Shown: positions 25,867-34,150 of the stretch, piece after piece
Position numbering within the stretch: the stretch's first letter is position 1
Layout: every line of letters starts with the position of its first letter
Source: TOLSYN sp963849065
GTDB taxonomy: Bacteria; Acidobacteriota; Terriglobia; Terriglobales; Acidobacteriaceae
Assembly: GCA_963849065.1 (NCBI GenBank)
Contig: CAWKFM010000005.1
Span: forward strand, 496,001-560,000
Length of the DNA stretch: 64,000 nt
Reading direction: 5' to 3'
The notes under the pieces: model-generated
The model's database searches: none
What the model was told of the DNA's origin: nothing
What the model saw: only the letters and a program-made list of their open reading frames with translations
Program-made: the position numbers and the translations under genes

Positions 25867-27033
25867 TCAGTACTTGGGAATGGACGGATCGATCTTCTCT
25901 GCCCACGCCAGAATACCGCCCGTCAAATTAGAGGCACGCTTGAAGCCCGACTTCCGCAGGAAATCCACGGCCTTGGCACTGCGGGCACCGCTCTTGCAGT
26001 GCACAACAATTTCACGGCTGGAGTCGAGTTCATGGATACGCTTAGGCAAGTCGCCCAAAGGGATCAAATAACCACCTACGTTGCAGATCTGGTACTCATG
26101 CGGCTCACGTACATCGAGAACAAAAATATCATCCCCGGTATCAAGACGGCGCTTCAGTTCCGCAACCTGGATCTCTGGAACCTTCGCGCTCGACGGCCCA
26201 TCTTCTCCACGAATTCCACAGAACTGGTTGTAATCGATCAGCTCTTTCACCGTCGGGTTGGTGCCGCATACCGGGCAATCCGGATTTTTGCGCACACGCA
26301 ACTCGCGGAAGCGCATGCCCAGCGCATCCACCAGCAACAGGCGGCCAATCAAGGAATCGCCCGCACCAAGTATCAGCTTGACGACTTCGGTCGCCTGGAT
26401 GACGCCGAGCAATCCCGGAAGCACGCCAAGCACTCCGCCCTCGGCGCACGATGGCACCAATCCGGGCGGCGGCGGTTCCGGATAAAGACAGCGATAACAG
26501 GGACCATCATCGGTGGCAAAGACGCTGGCCTGCCCTTCGAAGCGGAAGATCGAAGCATAAACGTTCGGCTTGCCGGTGAGCACGCAGGCATCGTTGACCA
26601 GGTAGCGAGTGGCGAAGTTGTCAGTGCCGTCGGCAATGATGTCGAAGCCACGGAAGATCTCCAACGCGTTTGCGCTGGTCAACATCGTCTCGAAGCGCTC
26701 GGTCTGCACAAATGGATTGATCGCGTTTAACTTGTCGATGGCCGAGTCCAGTTTGGGACGGCCAACGTCGCTGGTATGATGAAGGACCTGTCGCTGCAGA
26801 TTGGTGTAATCCACCACGTCGAAGTCCACCAGTCCCAGGGTTCCCACTCCGGCAGCGGCCAAATACAAGGCCAGAGGCGAGCCCAGCCCGCCGGCTCCGA
26901 TGCAGAGCACGCGAGCAGTCTTCAGCTTCAGCTGGCCCTCCATGGCGACCTCGGGCATGATAAGGTGCCGCGAGTAACGCAGAATTTCATCATTTGTTAG
27001 GGACGCTGGAATGCTTTCATTCAATGTAGCCAT
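25867..27033 (-). CDS. moeZ: MoeZ-type adenylyltransferase-sulfurtransferase (ThiF domain plus rhodanese)
   Basis: 388 residues from ATG 27033 (GGAGA six bases upstream). The N-terminal ThiF/E1-like domain has ARVLCIGAGGLGSPLALYLA (nucleotide loop), VDFDVVDYTNLQRQVLH, and zinc pairs CYRC and CPVC. The C-terminal rhodanese (from about residue 287) has the active loop VHCKSGARSAKA. MoeZ adenylates the C-terminus of CysO and transfers sulfur to form the thiocarboxylate. Last gene of the sbp-to-moeZ operon, 56 bases after cysO. A second E1-like protein (31185) lacks the rhodanese domain. Confidence 0.9.
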   Translation of the reverse strand: MATLNESIPASLTNDEILRYSRHLIMPEVAMEGQLKLKTARVLCIGAGGLGSPLALYLAAAGVGTLGLVDFDVVDYTNLQRQVLHHTSDVGRPKLDSAIDKLNAINPFVQTERFETMLTSANALEIFRGFDIIADGTDNFATRYLVNDACVLTGKPNVYASIFRFEGQASVFATDDGPCYRCLYPEPPPPGLVPSCAEGGVLGVLPGLLGVIQATEVVKLILGAGDSLIGRLLLVDALGMRFRELRVRKNPDCPVCGTNPTVKELIDYNQFCGIRGEDGPSSAKVPEIQVAELKRRLDTGDDIFVLDVREPHEYQICNVGGYLIPLGDLPKRIHELDSSREIVVHCKSGARSAKAVDFLRKSGFKRASNLTGGILAWAEKIDPSIPKY

Positions 27034-27089
27034 GCAATCTCCGATGCTGGTATTGTTTAGATTCCTCTTCAAGTACAACCGATGCAGGC

Positions 27090-27368
27090 CTACAGGCCTC
27101 CGGCAACCGAGGGCACGATCATGATCGTGTCGGTCTCTTGAGCCGGCGTCGCATCTTTCGCCAGGTAGCGGATGTCTTCATCGTTCAGGTAGACATTGAC
27201 GAAAGAACGCAGTTTCCCATCTTCCGCAAACAGGTGCTTGCGCAGATCAGGATGCTGGGCGACGAGGTTGTTCAGGGCTTCGCCCACGGTCTGGGCGGTT
27301 ACCTCAACCGTGGACTGTTTCCCGGTATAAGGGCGGAGAGGCGTTGGAATCAGAACTTTGATTGGCAT
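27090..27368 (-). CDS. cysO: CysO-type ubiquitin-like sulfur carrier protein
   Basis: 92 residues from ATG 27368 (GAAGGA upstream). MoaD/ThiS fold: MPIKVLIPTPLRPYTGKQ, VGEALNNLVAQHPDLRKHLF, FVNVYLNDEDIRYL, and the end TIMIVPSVAGGL. Active sulfur carriers end in Gly-Gly; here one Leu follows, so the last residue must be removed before MoeZ can activate it. The JAMM protease encoded 48 bases upstream could do this. The thiocarboxylate form donates sulfur to CysM. Confidence 0.88.
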   Translation of the reverse strand: MPIKVLIPTPLRPYTGKQSTVEVTAQTVGEALNNLVAQHPDLRKHLFAEDGKLRSFVNVYLNDEDIRYLAKDATPAQETDTIMIVPSVAGGL

Positions 27369-27415
27369 GTCATTCCTTCTCAAATTTGTCGGTTTGTCTC
27401 AGCTTACATCTTGCG

Positions 27416-27850
27416 TTAGTACACTTCGATCACTTCATCGTCAAAGTGCTTGGCTTCTTCGGTGCCCCGCAACAAAAACGAGTTGGTGACAACGGCCTTC
27501 CTGTTTTCGACGCTGGTGATCACGTACGAGCATCCGGTCCAGTGCGCCTCGGCCAGATCGGTACTGGACGCCTCGGCAGCGCAGTCGGGGTGCGAATGAT
27601 AAAAGCCTACAATGTCATGGCCAGCCAGCCCGGCTTCGCGCTGTATACGCACCAGTTCCGCTGGACTTATATGATAGCGGTTCTCTGGCGAATCAGTACG
27701 CGTGTTGCCGCACTTCACCACGCTTCTGACAGCACGATCATCCGCCTCGTCAAACTGGCCCACCAGCACGCCGCAACACTCGTGAGGATAAGTCTCTTCC
27801 CCATGCTGCCGCAGTTGTTCGAATAGAACCCTCGATATTCTCAGCGCCAT
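27416..27850 (-). CDS. mec: JAMM/MPN zinc protease (Mec-type, releases cysteine from CysO)
   Basis: 144 residues. The metal site HSHPDCAAEASSTD fits the JAMM pattern HxH-x7-S-x2-D, and the upstream Glu is in YPHECCGVLVG. In Mycobacterium tuberculosis Mec cleaves the CysO-cysteine adduct, freeing cysteine. Its start is six bases after the cysM stop and cysO follows, giving the order cysM-mec-cysO, the gene trio of that pathway. It may also trim the extra C-terminal Leu of CysO. Confidence 0.9.
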   Translation of the reverse strand: MALRISRVLFEQLRQHGEETYPHECCGVLVGQFDEADDRAVRSVVKCGNTRTDSPENRYHISPAELVRIQREAGLAGHDIVGFYHSHPDCAAEASSTDLAEAHWTGCSYVITSVENRKAVVTNSFLLRGTEEAKHFDDEVIEVY

Positions 27851-27856
27851 ACGTGC

Positions 27857-28801
27857 TCAGCTCCCTTTGCTCTCTTCCCAGAAATGTTCACTCAAATACT
27901 TGTCGCCAGAGTCTGGAAAAATGGTGACCACCACCGACCCTGGAGAAGCGGTTTTTGCAACTTCCAGTGCTCCCACCAGCGCGCCTGCGCCGGAAACACC
28001 CACCAGCAGCCCCTCGTCCAGAGCCAATCGTCTGCACATCTCCTCGGCTATTTCTGTGCCGATCCCAATGTCCCGGTCGGCGATCGTTGGGTCGTAAATC
28101 TTCGGAATAATTGAGGTCTCCATGTGCTTTGTTCCTTCAATGCCGTGAAAGGGCGAGTCGGGTTGCAGCGAGACACAGACGATCTTCGGATTCAATTCCT
28201 TTAGTCTTCTGGATGTACCCACGAACGTTCCACTGGTACCAAGCATCGCAACGAAATGTGTGACCCGGCCTTCGGTTTGCCGCCAGATCTCGTCGCCGGT
28301 TCCGTTGGTGTAGTGTGCCCGCCAGTTGGCTTCATTGGAATACTGATCAGCGTAGTAATAAAGTTCAGGATCATTGGCCAGCATCTCCCGAGCTTTTCGA
28401 ATCGCGCCGTCGGAACCTTCGCCGGGATCGGTATAGACGATCGTCGCGCCATACGCCCGCAGAATTCGCTTGCGCTCTACTGACACGTTCGACGGCATGC
28501 AAAGTGTTACCGGAATGCCTTGCGCTGCACCCAGCATGGCGTACGCAATCCCGGTATTGCCACTGGTGGAGTCGAGCAGAATCTTGCCCGCTCCCAGCTT
28601 TCCTGACCGCAAAGCCTCGGCAACAATATTTGAAGCTGCACGATCTTTGACTGAACCGCCAGGATTGTTCCACTCCGCTTTAGCAAGCACCAGAACGCCA
28701 CCCAGTCCGCTGATCAAACGCTCGAAGCGCAGCAGTGGCGTATTGCCAATTCGCTCTCTCAGGCTGGTGCCCAAAACACTGTCCATGTTCGTCGATTTCA
28801 C
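27857..28801 (-). CDS. cysM: CysO-dependent cysteine synthase (CysM type)
   Basis: 314 residues from GTG 28801, or 309 from ATG 28786 (MDSVLGTSL), neither with a strong ribosome site. Fold-type II PLP enzyme: Lys in NPGGSVKDRAASNIV, LDSTSGNTGIAYAML, MLGTSGTFVGTSRRLKELNP. The GTSGTFVGTSRRLKE phosphate loop and the CysO/Mec neighbours point to a CysM that accepts sulfur from CysO thiocarboxylate, probably with O-phosphoserine or O-acetylserine. The window thus has two cysteine synthases of different type. Confidence 0.9.
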   Translation of the reverse strand: MKSTNMDSVLGTSLRERIGNTPLLRFERLISGLGGVLVLAKAEWNNPGGSVKDRAASNIVAEALRSGKLGAGKILLDSTSGNTGIAYAMLGAAQGIPVTLCMPSNVSVERKRILRAYGATIVYTDPGEGSDGAIRKAREMLANDPELYYYADQYSNEANWRAHYTNGTGDEIWRQTEGRVTHFVAMLGTSGTFVGTSRRLKELNPKIVCVSLQPDSPFHGIEGTKHMETSIIPKIYDPTIADRDIGIGTEIAEEMCRRLALDEGLLVGVSGAGALVGALEVAKTASPGSVVVTIFPDSGDKYLSEHFWEESKGS

Positions 28802-28819
28802 TTTGTCAAGCGATCCGAT

Positions 28820-31150
28820 TTAAGCTTTTTCGATCCATACTGCCCAGTGATTGCCGGTCTTGGTTTGCTCCAGCACTTTGTGACCTTCCTGAGCAGCCGA
28901 GCGCGGTACGTTCTCGATCGGCGGGCCATCATCGAGAAGAACCCGAACCCTCTGGCCTTTCTGCATTCTTGCAAGATCGAGCTTTAGCTTTACGAAATTC
29001 ATAGGACATGCAACTCCGCGATAATCACGCTCGACTTGTACGGGGTCAGATGCCGCAGAACCGGCTTTTGACGCCGTCTCAGCCGGGAAGCGCAGCGAGT
29101 TATCCATGCTGTTATAAAGTGCCCTGATCTCTTGAGCCAGCACGAGGACGTCAGCCGCTCCGGCACGGAGTGCATCGAGGTCTTTGGATTGTGCAGCGTT
29201 GATTACGCTCTGAAAGCGCGCGTCTACCAGGCCAGCTTTGATAAAGTGCATGCTGAAGCTGGCGAAGATCGCCATGTCTGAATACGCTTCGATGCCGCGC
29301 GTCACCAGCAACATTCGAGCCGAGGAAAGCGCCAGTTGATAGAGCGCGTTCTCTCTGTCTTCACCAGACAATCCGCCGCATAGCTTCTTTTCCAGCGATT
29401 GAATCTGCTTCAAATCAACTTCGATCAAATCGAACAATCCCGCTGAGCATTCGCCCAGGCCCTTGCCGATGAGTGAGAATGCCGCCTCGGCTCCCCAGTC
29501 CTGGTAATAGCTCTTGTCATTATCGAACTCGGGAATCTCACGGTAGCGATCACAAAGAGTCCGGATATCCTGTGCTCCCTCGCCAGCCACATACTCGTCG
29601 AACGAACCGTAGCGCGCTTTCTTCTCAAGATAGATTGTGAGTAGGTCTACCACAAAATCCGGCAGGTCTCGCGAACTGATCCGGTCAATGTGCGTTGCCA
29701 GTCGCGCTTTGCCATCGCCGATCACAGCCCCGGCAACCACGCCGTATGCGGGGTACATGAGCTGGTCTTTCCGTGCGACTTGGCCATAGAAGCCCAGATC
29801 GGCAAGCATGTGCTGGCCGCAAGTGTTAGGACAACCCGACAAGTTGATTTTAAAATCAGCAAGATCGTCAAGATTCAGCCCGGATTGCGCCAGCTTGCGA
29901 GCGATCGCCGCGAGTGCTCCCTTGGAGAGACAGATGCCCAGTTTGCAGGTGTCGGCGCCGGTACATGCAATGGAATTGGCAAGCAACGCCGGGGCTAATG
30001 AAAGCTCCGAAAAGGCACTGACAAGTTGGTAGACGTTCCCCAAATATGCTTCGGGAATATTTCGGAGGCGAAGGTTCTGGCCAAAGGTGGCGCGCACCAC
30101 GTCGGTGCCGAAGCCCTCCAAGAAATCAGCCAGCGCAAGCGCATCTTTCGTCCGCAGGTTGCCTAGGAATACCGGCACCAAAACCGAATAAATCCCGGGC
30201 TGCCGCTGCACCGTCGTGTACCGCCGCTTCCAGATTTCATACTCTGGGGATTCAACCTCTGCCGGTGTGATGGAAGGCGAGGTGATTTGCGCGTCAGCTT
30301 CATCCACCGTGAAGGCTGCTGGCTGTTGGCTGCGAACCTCGTCCAACTCATTTTGGTAAAGCTCGCGGAAGCGCGCCTCGCCCAATTGATTCCATAGAAA
30401 GCGAAGCCGTGCGGCATGTTTGTTCTTCCGGTTGCCGTGCTTGTCGAAGAGCCGCTTGGCCGCCTCCGCCACAACGTAGGTGTCACTCCACGGGATAAAC
30501 TCGTGCAGCAGGTGCGCCACTTCGGGCTTGGAGCCCATGCCACCGGCAACATACACCTTGAAGCCTTTTACCCCGTCCTTGATCTTCGCCACGAAGCCGA
30601 GATCATTGAACTGGGCGTAGGCGGTGTCTTTGCCGGAGTTGGAAAAGGTGATCTTGAACTTGCGTGGAAGCACCCAGGAATCGGCATCCGAGATGAGTCG
30701 GCTGGTCAAAGCAAAAGCATACGGACTCGGATCGAAGACTTCTTCCGGAGAGACACCGGCATCGGGCGAAATCATGATGTTCCGCACGGTGTTGCCCCCG
30801 CCGCCGCGCGTAGACAGGCCCGCGGAGAACAGTTCCCGCATCACCGCAATGACGTTCTCAATCGCAACCTCATGAACCTGGAACTCCTGACGCGTGGTGA
30901 TATGGATCGTATCGCTGCCATACTTGTCGCAAACTACGGCGAGGGACCGCAACTGCGCAGGCGTCAGCGCTCCCCCGGTGGTTCGCACGCGAACCATATA
31001 CGTGCCGTCTTTGCGCTCTTCGTAGCAGCCAAAAGGAACTCGCCGCGCTTTTAACGAGGCCGCATCGAGGGCGCCCGCGCGGTATTTCGCGATCAACGAT
31101 TCCAACTCGTCAAGTTCTCCCGGCAATGAGGCCGGAATTTCGTAGGACAT
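28820..31150 (-). CDS. Ferredoxin-type sulfite reductase fused to a helical domain and a TusA domain
   Basis: 776 residues (ribosome site GAGGG). Residues 1-~560 are a nitrite/sulfite reductase: FKITFSNSGKDTAYAQFNDLG, VYVAGGMGSKPEVAHLLHEF, and cluster/siroheme ligands in ACTGADTCKLGICLSKG and SGCPNTCGQHMLADLG. Residues ~565-690 are an all-helical domain (HEPN-like by appearance, uncertain). Residues ~705-776 are TusA/SirA-like: DYRGVACPMNFVKLKLDLAR with the sulfur-binding Cys of the CPxx motif. The fusion suggests that sulfide made by the reductase is handed directly to a carrier Cys. Operon context (MoeB, CysM, CysO) supports an assimilatory role. Confidence 0.9.
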   Translation of the reverse strand: MSYEIPASLPGELDELESLIAKYRAGALDAASLKARRVPFGCYEERKDGTYMVRVRTTGGALTPAQLRSLAVVCDKYGSDTIHITTRQEFQVHEVAIENVIAVMRELFSAGLSTRGGGGNTVRNIMISPDAGVSPEEVFDPSPYAFALTSRLISDADSWVLPRKFKITFSNSGKDTAYAQFNDLGFVAKIKDGVKGFKVYVAGGMGSKPEVAHLLHEFIPWSDTYVVAEAAKRLFDKHGNRKNKHAARLRFLWNQLGEARFRELYQNELDEVRSQQPAAFTVDEADAQITSPSITPAEVESPEYEIWKRRYTTVQRQPGIYSVLVPVFLGNLRTKDALALADFLEGFGTDVVRATFGQNLRLRNIPEAYLGNVYQLVSAFSELSLAPALLANSIACTGADTCKLGICLSKGALAAIARKLAQSGLNLDDLADFKINLSGCPNTCGQHMLADLGFYGQVARKDQLMYPAYGVVAGAVIGDGKARLATHIDRISSRDLPDFVVDLLTIYLEKKARYGSFDEYVAGEGAQDIRTLCDRYREIPEFDNDKSYYQDWGAEAAFSLIGKGLGECSAGLFDLIEVDLKQIQSLEKKLCGGLSGEDRENALYQLALSSARMLLVTRGIEAYSDMAIFASFSMHFIKAGLVDARFQSVINAAQSKDLDALRAGAADVLVLAQEIRALYNSMDNSLRFPAETASKAGSAASDPVQVERDYRGVACPMNFVKLKLDLARMQKGQRVRVLLDDGPPIENVPRSAAQEGHKVLEQTKTGNHWAVWIEKA

Positions 31151-31184
31151 CAGAGTTTTCCCTCTACCAGTGCGGTCATCGTAA

Positions 31185-32015
31185 TCATTCTTTGCCCCGC
31201 ACCGTTTTCAAGTCGCACACTGGCTGCTCTTCATCCACCAGTTCGTGAATCGTGGGATGTTCGCCACAAACCGCGCACCTTGGATTCGGCTCCATCGTCA
31301 CTTTGTCAAAGCTCATGTCCTTGGCATCGAAGATGAGCAGAGAGTTGGTGAGCAACTCACCAACCCCGATGATGAACTTGAGCGCTTCGGCGGCCTGAAT
31401 CGTGCCCAGCATCCCTGCAACCGCACCCAGAACTCCAGCCTCGGAGCAGGATGGAACCACGCCTTTTGGCGGAATCCCCCGGAAGACACAACGGTAGCAG
31501 GCAGACTCCCCAGGACGCACGGTCATAGTCTGCCCGTTGAATTGCACAATACCGCCATGAGAAAACGGCTTACGCTCCAGTACACAGGCATCGTTGATAA
31601 GGAACTTGGCAACGAAGTTGTCGGTTCCATCAATCACAAAGTCGTAGTCGCGGATCATCTGCCGGATATTGGCCGCGCGCACCCACTCATGGTAGGTGCG
31701 AACCCCGACGTCGGGATTCATGGCGCGTATCTTCTCTGCTGCTGAGTCAACCTTCGGCTTTCCAACATCGGGCGTGTGATGGATCACCTGGCGCTGCAGA
31801 TTGGAAAGCTCCACGTTGTCCGCGTCCGCAATGCCAAGAGTGCCCACTCCGGCCGCGGCCAGGTACAGCGCAGCCGGTGAGCCCAGGCCGCCGGCCCCGA
31901 TGATCAGGACCTTGGCATCGAAGATCTTCGTCTGGCCTTCGACGCCAACATCACGCAACAGGATGTGCCTGCTGTAACGCTCCAACCGCTCTTCGGTAAA
32001 TTCCAGTTCCCTCAT
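31185..32015 (-). CDS. moeB: MoeB/ThiF-family E1-like adenylyltransferase
   Basis: 276 residues. IFDAKVLIIGAGGLGSPAAL is the nucleotide loop; SNLQRQVIHHTPDVGKPK and DGTDNFVAKFLINDAC are the E1 landmarks; zinc Cys pairs are CYRC and CAVC. No rhodanese domain. It would adenylate a ubiquitin-like carrier (CysO, MoaD or ThiS). A full MoeZ is encoded in the same operon, so this may be specific to a second carrier or work with the TusA domain of the sulfite reductase. The gene lies 33 bases after sbp and 34 before the reductase. Confidence 0.87.
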   Translation of the reverse strand: MRELEFTEERLERYSRHILLRDVGVEGQTKIFDAKVLIIGAGGLGSPAALYLAAAGVGTLGIADADNVELSNLQRQVIHHTPDVGKPKVDSAAEKIRAMNPDVGVRTYHEWVRAANIRQMIRDYDFVIDGTDNFVAKFLINDACVLERKPFSHGGIVQFNGQTMTVRPGESACYRCVFRGIPPKGVVPSCSEAGVLGAVAGMLGTIQAAEALKFIIGVGELLTNSLLIFDAKDMSFDKVTMEPNPRCAVCGEHPTIHELVDEEQPVCDLKTVRGKE

Positions 32016-32048
32016 ACAGCCAGTCCCCGCATCAGATCAGAACAGATC

Positions 32049-33074
32049 TCAATTCCCATAGATCTGGTCAAATATACCGCCATCTGCGAAGTGTGTTTTC
32101 TGCGCGTTCTGCCAACCGCCAAAGACATCGTTGATGGTAAAGAGAGTCAACTTCGGAAACTGCGAGGCATACTTTTTTGCTACCGATTGCGCGCGTGGAC
32201 GGTAGTAGTGGCGAGCGGCGATGTCCTGTCCTTCATCTGAGTACAGGTATTCGAGATACGCTTTGGCCACCGCAGCGGTTCCGCGCTTGTTCACCACTTT
32301 ATCCACCACAGCAACCGGAGGTTCAGCCAGGATGCTGTAGGAAGGGACAACGATCTCCACTTTGTCTCTCCCCAGTTCCTTCACCGCGAGGAACGCCTCG
32401 TTCTCCCATGTAATCAGCACGTCGCCAATACCGCGCTGCACAAATGTTGTGGTAGCGCCACGTGCTCCTGAATCGAGTACCGGAACGTTTTTGAATAGCT
32501 GTGCTACAAACTGCCGAGCCTTAGTCTGGTCGTTCTTGTTCTGGTGCAGCGCATAGCCCCAGGCAGCCAGATAATTCCAGCGCGCCCCGCCGGAGGTCTT
32601 TGGATTGGGAGTGATGACGGAAATACCGGGCCGGACAAGATCGTTCCAATCCTTGATGTGTTTAGGGTTTCCCTTGCGCACCAGGAACACGATGGTGGAA
32701 GTGTATGGCGTGCTGTTATTGGGCAACCGCGATTGCCAGTTCGGAGCAATCAGGCCGCCGTTGGCGCTGATGGCGTCGATGTCATAGGCCAGGGCTAGCG
32801 TCACCACGTCGGCAGGCAGCCCATCGATGACGGCCCGAGCCTGCTTCCCCGATCCACCGTGCGATTGATTGACAGTCACCTCCTGTCCGGTCTTTGCCTT
32901 CCAGTAGCGCGCAAACGCGGCGTTGTATTCTTGGTAAAACTCGCGGGTGGGATCGTAGGACACGTTCAATAGCGTCACGTGCTGTTGCGCGAACGCGGTT
33001 CCAAACATCCCCATCAGGAAGAGTAAAAGGGTGACGTACCGGAATACGTTAACTTCCGCATTTCTCTTGCCCAC
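32049..33074 (-). CDS. sbp: Sulfate/thiosulfate-binding periplasmic protein
   Basis: 341 residues from GTG 33074 (GAGGA eight bases upstream); a longer frame reaching 33140 runs into the attenuator terminator and is rejected. A signal peptide ends FGTAFAQQ. HVTLLNVSYDPTREFYQEYN, VNQSHGGSGKQARAVIDGLPADVV, PNPKTSGGARWNYLAAWGYA and ITWENEAFLA are classical Sbp/CysP motifs. No CysT, CysW or CysA genes follow; the next gene is moeB. The permease must be elsewhere, or this protein has another task. First gene of a seven-gene operon behind the Cys leader. Confidence 0.92.
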   Translation of the reverse strand: MGKRNAEVNVFRYVTLLLFLMGMFGTAFAQQHVTLLNVSYDPTREFYQEYNAAFARYWKAKTGQEVTVNQSHGGSGKQARAVIDGLPADVVTLALAYDIDAISANGGLIAPNWQSRLPNNSTPYTSTIVFLVRKGNPKHIKDWNDLVRPGISVITPNPKTSGGARWNYLAAWGYALHQNKNDQTKARQFVAQLFKNVPVLDSGARGATTTFVQRGIGDVLITWENEAFLAVKELGRDKVEIVVPSYSILAEPPVAVVDKVVNKRGTAAVAKAYLEYLYSDEGQDIAARHYYRPRAQSVAKKYASQFPKLTLFTINDVFGGWQNAQKTHFADGGIFDQIYGN

Positions 33075-33120
33075 AGTATTTTCCTCGTAGAGTTCTGAAT
33101 GTGATTTTTTATTTGCAATA

Positions 33121-33157
33121 GCAAAAAGCCCACTCAACACGTCTGGTGAGTGGGCTT
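33121..33157 (-). terminator. Attenuator terminator before sbp
   Basis: On the minus strand AAGCCCACTCA and TGAGTGGGCTT pair perfectly over 11 bp with loop CCAGACGTGT, then TTTTTGC. CTCACCAGA (33142-33150) is complementary, with one mismatch, to TCTGGCGAG in the leader (33205-33213). Confidence 0.88.
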
Positions 33158-33180
33158 CAACCTCTAGATAAGATGATGAC

Positions 33181-33267
33181 TTAGGTGTCGATCATTCTGA
33201 TCTGCTCGCCAGAACATATGTGTGCACAAAACCGACAACAGCACATGTTCTGAACAAGGATCTTCAT
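33181..33267 (-). CDS. Cysteine-rich leader peptide of the sbp-sulfite reductase-cysM operon
   Basis: 28 codons plus TAA from ATG 33267: MCCCRFCAHICSGEQIR, six Cys (three in a row). Ser-Gly is TCTGGC as in the other leaders, and the AHICSG end parallels ASICSG at 17784-17867. TTGACT (33297-33302), exactly 17 bases, TACATT (33274-33279) then six bases to the ATG: a strong promoter giving a leaderless message. The terminator follows 23 bases after the stop. Predicted to place the whole seven-gene operon under cysteine-starvation control. Confidence 0.85.
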   Translation of the reverse strand: MKILVQNMCCCRFCAHICSGEQIRMIDT

Positions 33268-33273
33268 ACATTC

Positions 33274-33302
33274 AATGTAGCTTGAGGGGATCGGAAAGTC
33301 AA
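33274..33302 (-). promoter_or_regulatory. Promoter of the sbp operon leader
   Basis: TTGACT (33297-33302), 17-base spacer, TACATT (33274-33279). The start point is expected at, or one base before, the leader ATG at 33267. Confidence 0.75.
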
Positions 33303-33837
33303 CGGCTAGTCTTTCTGCAACTGAAGGATGCCGGATAAGCTATGAGCGAATCAGCAGGGGGCTGCTCGGCACGCGGTCTCCCTGCGTTCGATCCACTCAA
33401 ACACAAGAATCTCTCACCCGCGCTTCAAAAGAATGAGATGCGCTCACTCCTCGCGAAGCTTAGGGTGCGGATGGTTGCTTAAGTTCAATCAGGGAATTCT
33501 TGTCGCCATACTCCATGACAATGTCTGGTCGCACGTCTTAGCTTTCTCGCAACGCGCCCGTCAAAACGGAGGAAAAGGTCGATAAGAACATCTTGTAACT
33601 CGTCTTTTTCCTGTCGCGACAGGCTCTAACCATGCACGGCATTTAAGCACCTTGCCATAACAAATATCATGGCCAAGATTTATACCGTGGCCATGATATC
33701 GCGAGCGATTAAAACGACAACGGAGGCAGCAGAAAAAGCCAAAACCTTCGTTAAGCGACAACGCAGTGGCAATTGAAGCAACGGACACCACCCGCAGTGT
33801 TCCAGTAAGTGCCATGCTGTATATGAGTTGAGCAGTG
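33303..33837. other. Intergenic stretch with one large inverted repeat, no gene seen
   Basis: ATATCATGGCCA (33664-33675) and TGGCCATGATAT (33688-33699) form a perfect 12-bp inverted repeat with a 12-base spacer, operator-like. An 84-codon minus-strand frame (33561-33815) overlaps it but has no ribosome site or family resemblance. Confidence 0.5.
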
Positions 33838-33879
33838 ACGGCGAGTGGAATCGAACCACTGACCTACGGATTATGAGTC
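33838..33879 (-). tRNA. Partial tRNA-Met (CAU) 3' half, att-site-like
   Basis: On the minus strand CTCATAATCCGTAGGTC (anticodon loop CTCATAA) is followed by AGTGGTTCGATTCCACT (T-arm) and CGCCGTC. No matching 5' half is upstream: the anticodon stem and D-arm are missing. It is not a functional tRNA; it resembles the end left by a tyrosine integrase that recombines in a tRNA anticodon loop. Confidence 0.65.
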
Positions 33880-34150
33880 GACAATCGTGGCCCTGAAACG
33901 CTATATGCAGGGTCTAGCTCGGCAAAATGCGGCAAAATAGGGAAAACCGCGCAACCTGGACGCAACTAGAAACCGCCTGAAAACCCAAGCCTGGCACCGT
34001 TGGTCCGGGTTTCCGCACCGGGCCGGTTGTGGGGGAGTGGCCGTTTCCGGTTTGCCCGTCACACTCGGAACCCGACGCAAGCGCCAACCCAGCTCTTCCT
34101 CCGACTTCGGGACCGCTAGAAGCCGGGCATCTCAGCGCGTTCGCGCATGT

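Noticed and set aside
32049..33140. Longer start for sbp at 33140
   Set aside because: It would place the first codons inside the attenuator terminator; the GTG at 33074 has a ribosome site and directly precedes the signal peptide.
33561..33815. 84-codon minus-strand frame with a Cys-rich stretch (FFCCLRCRF)
   Set aside because: No ribosome site or promoter, no terminator, overlaps the 12-bp inverted repeat; Cys codons are not in a leader-like position.
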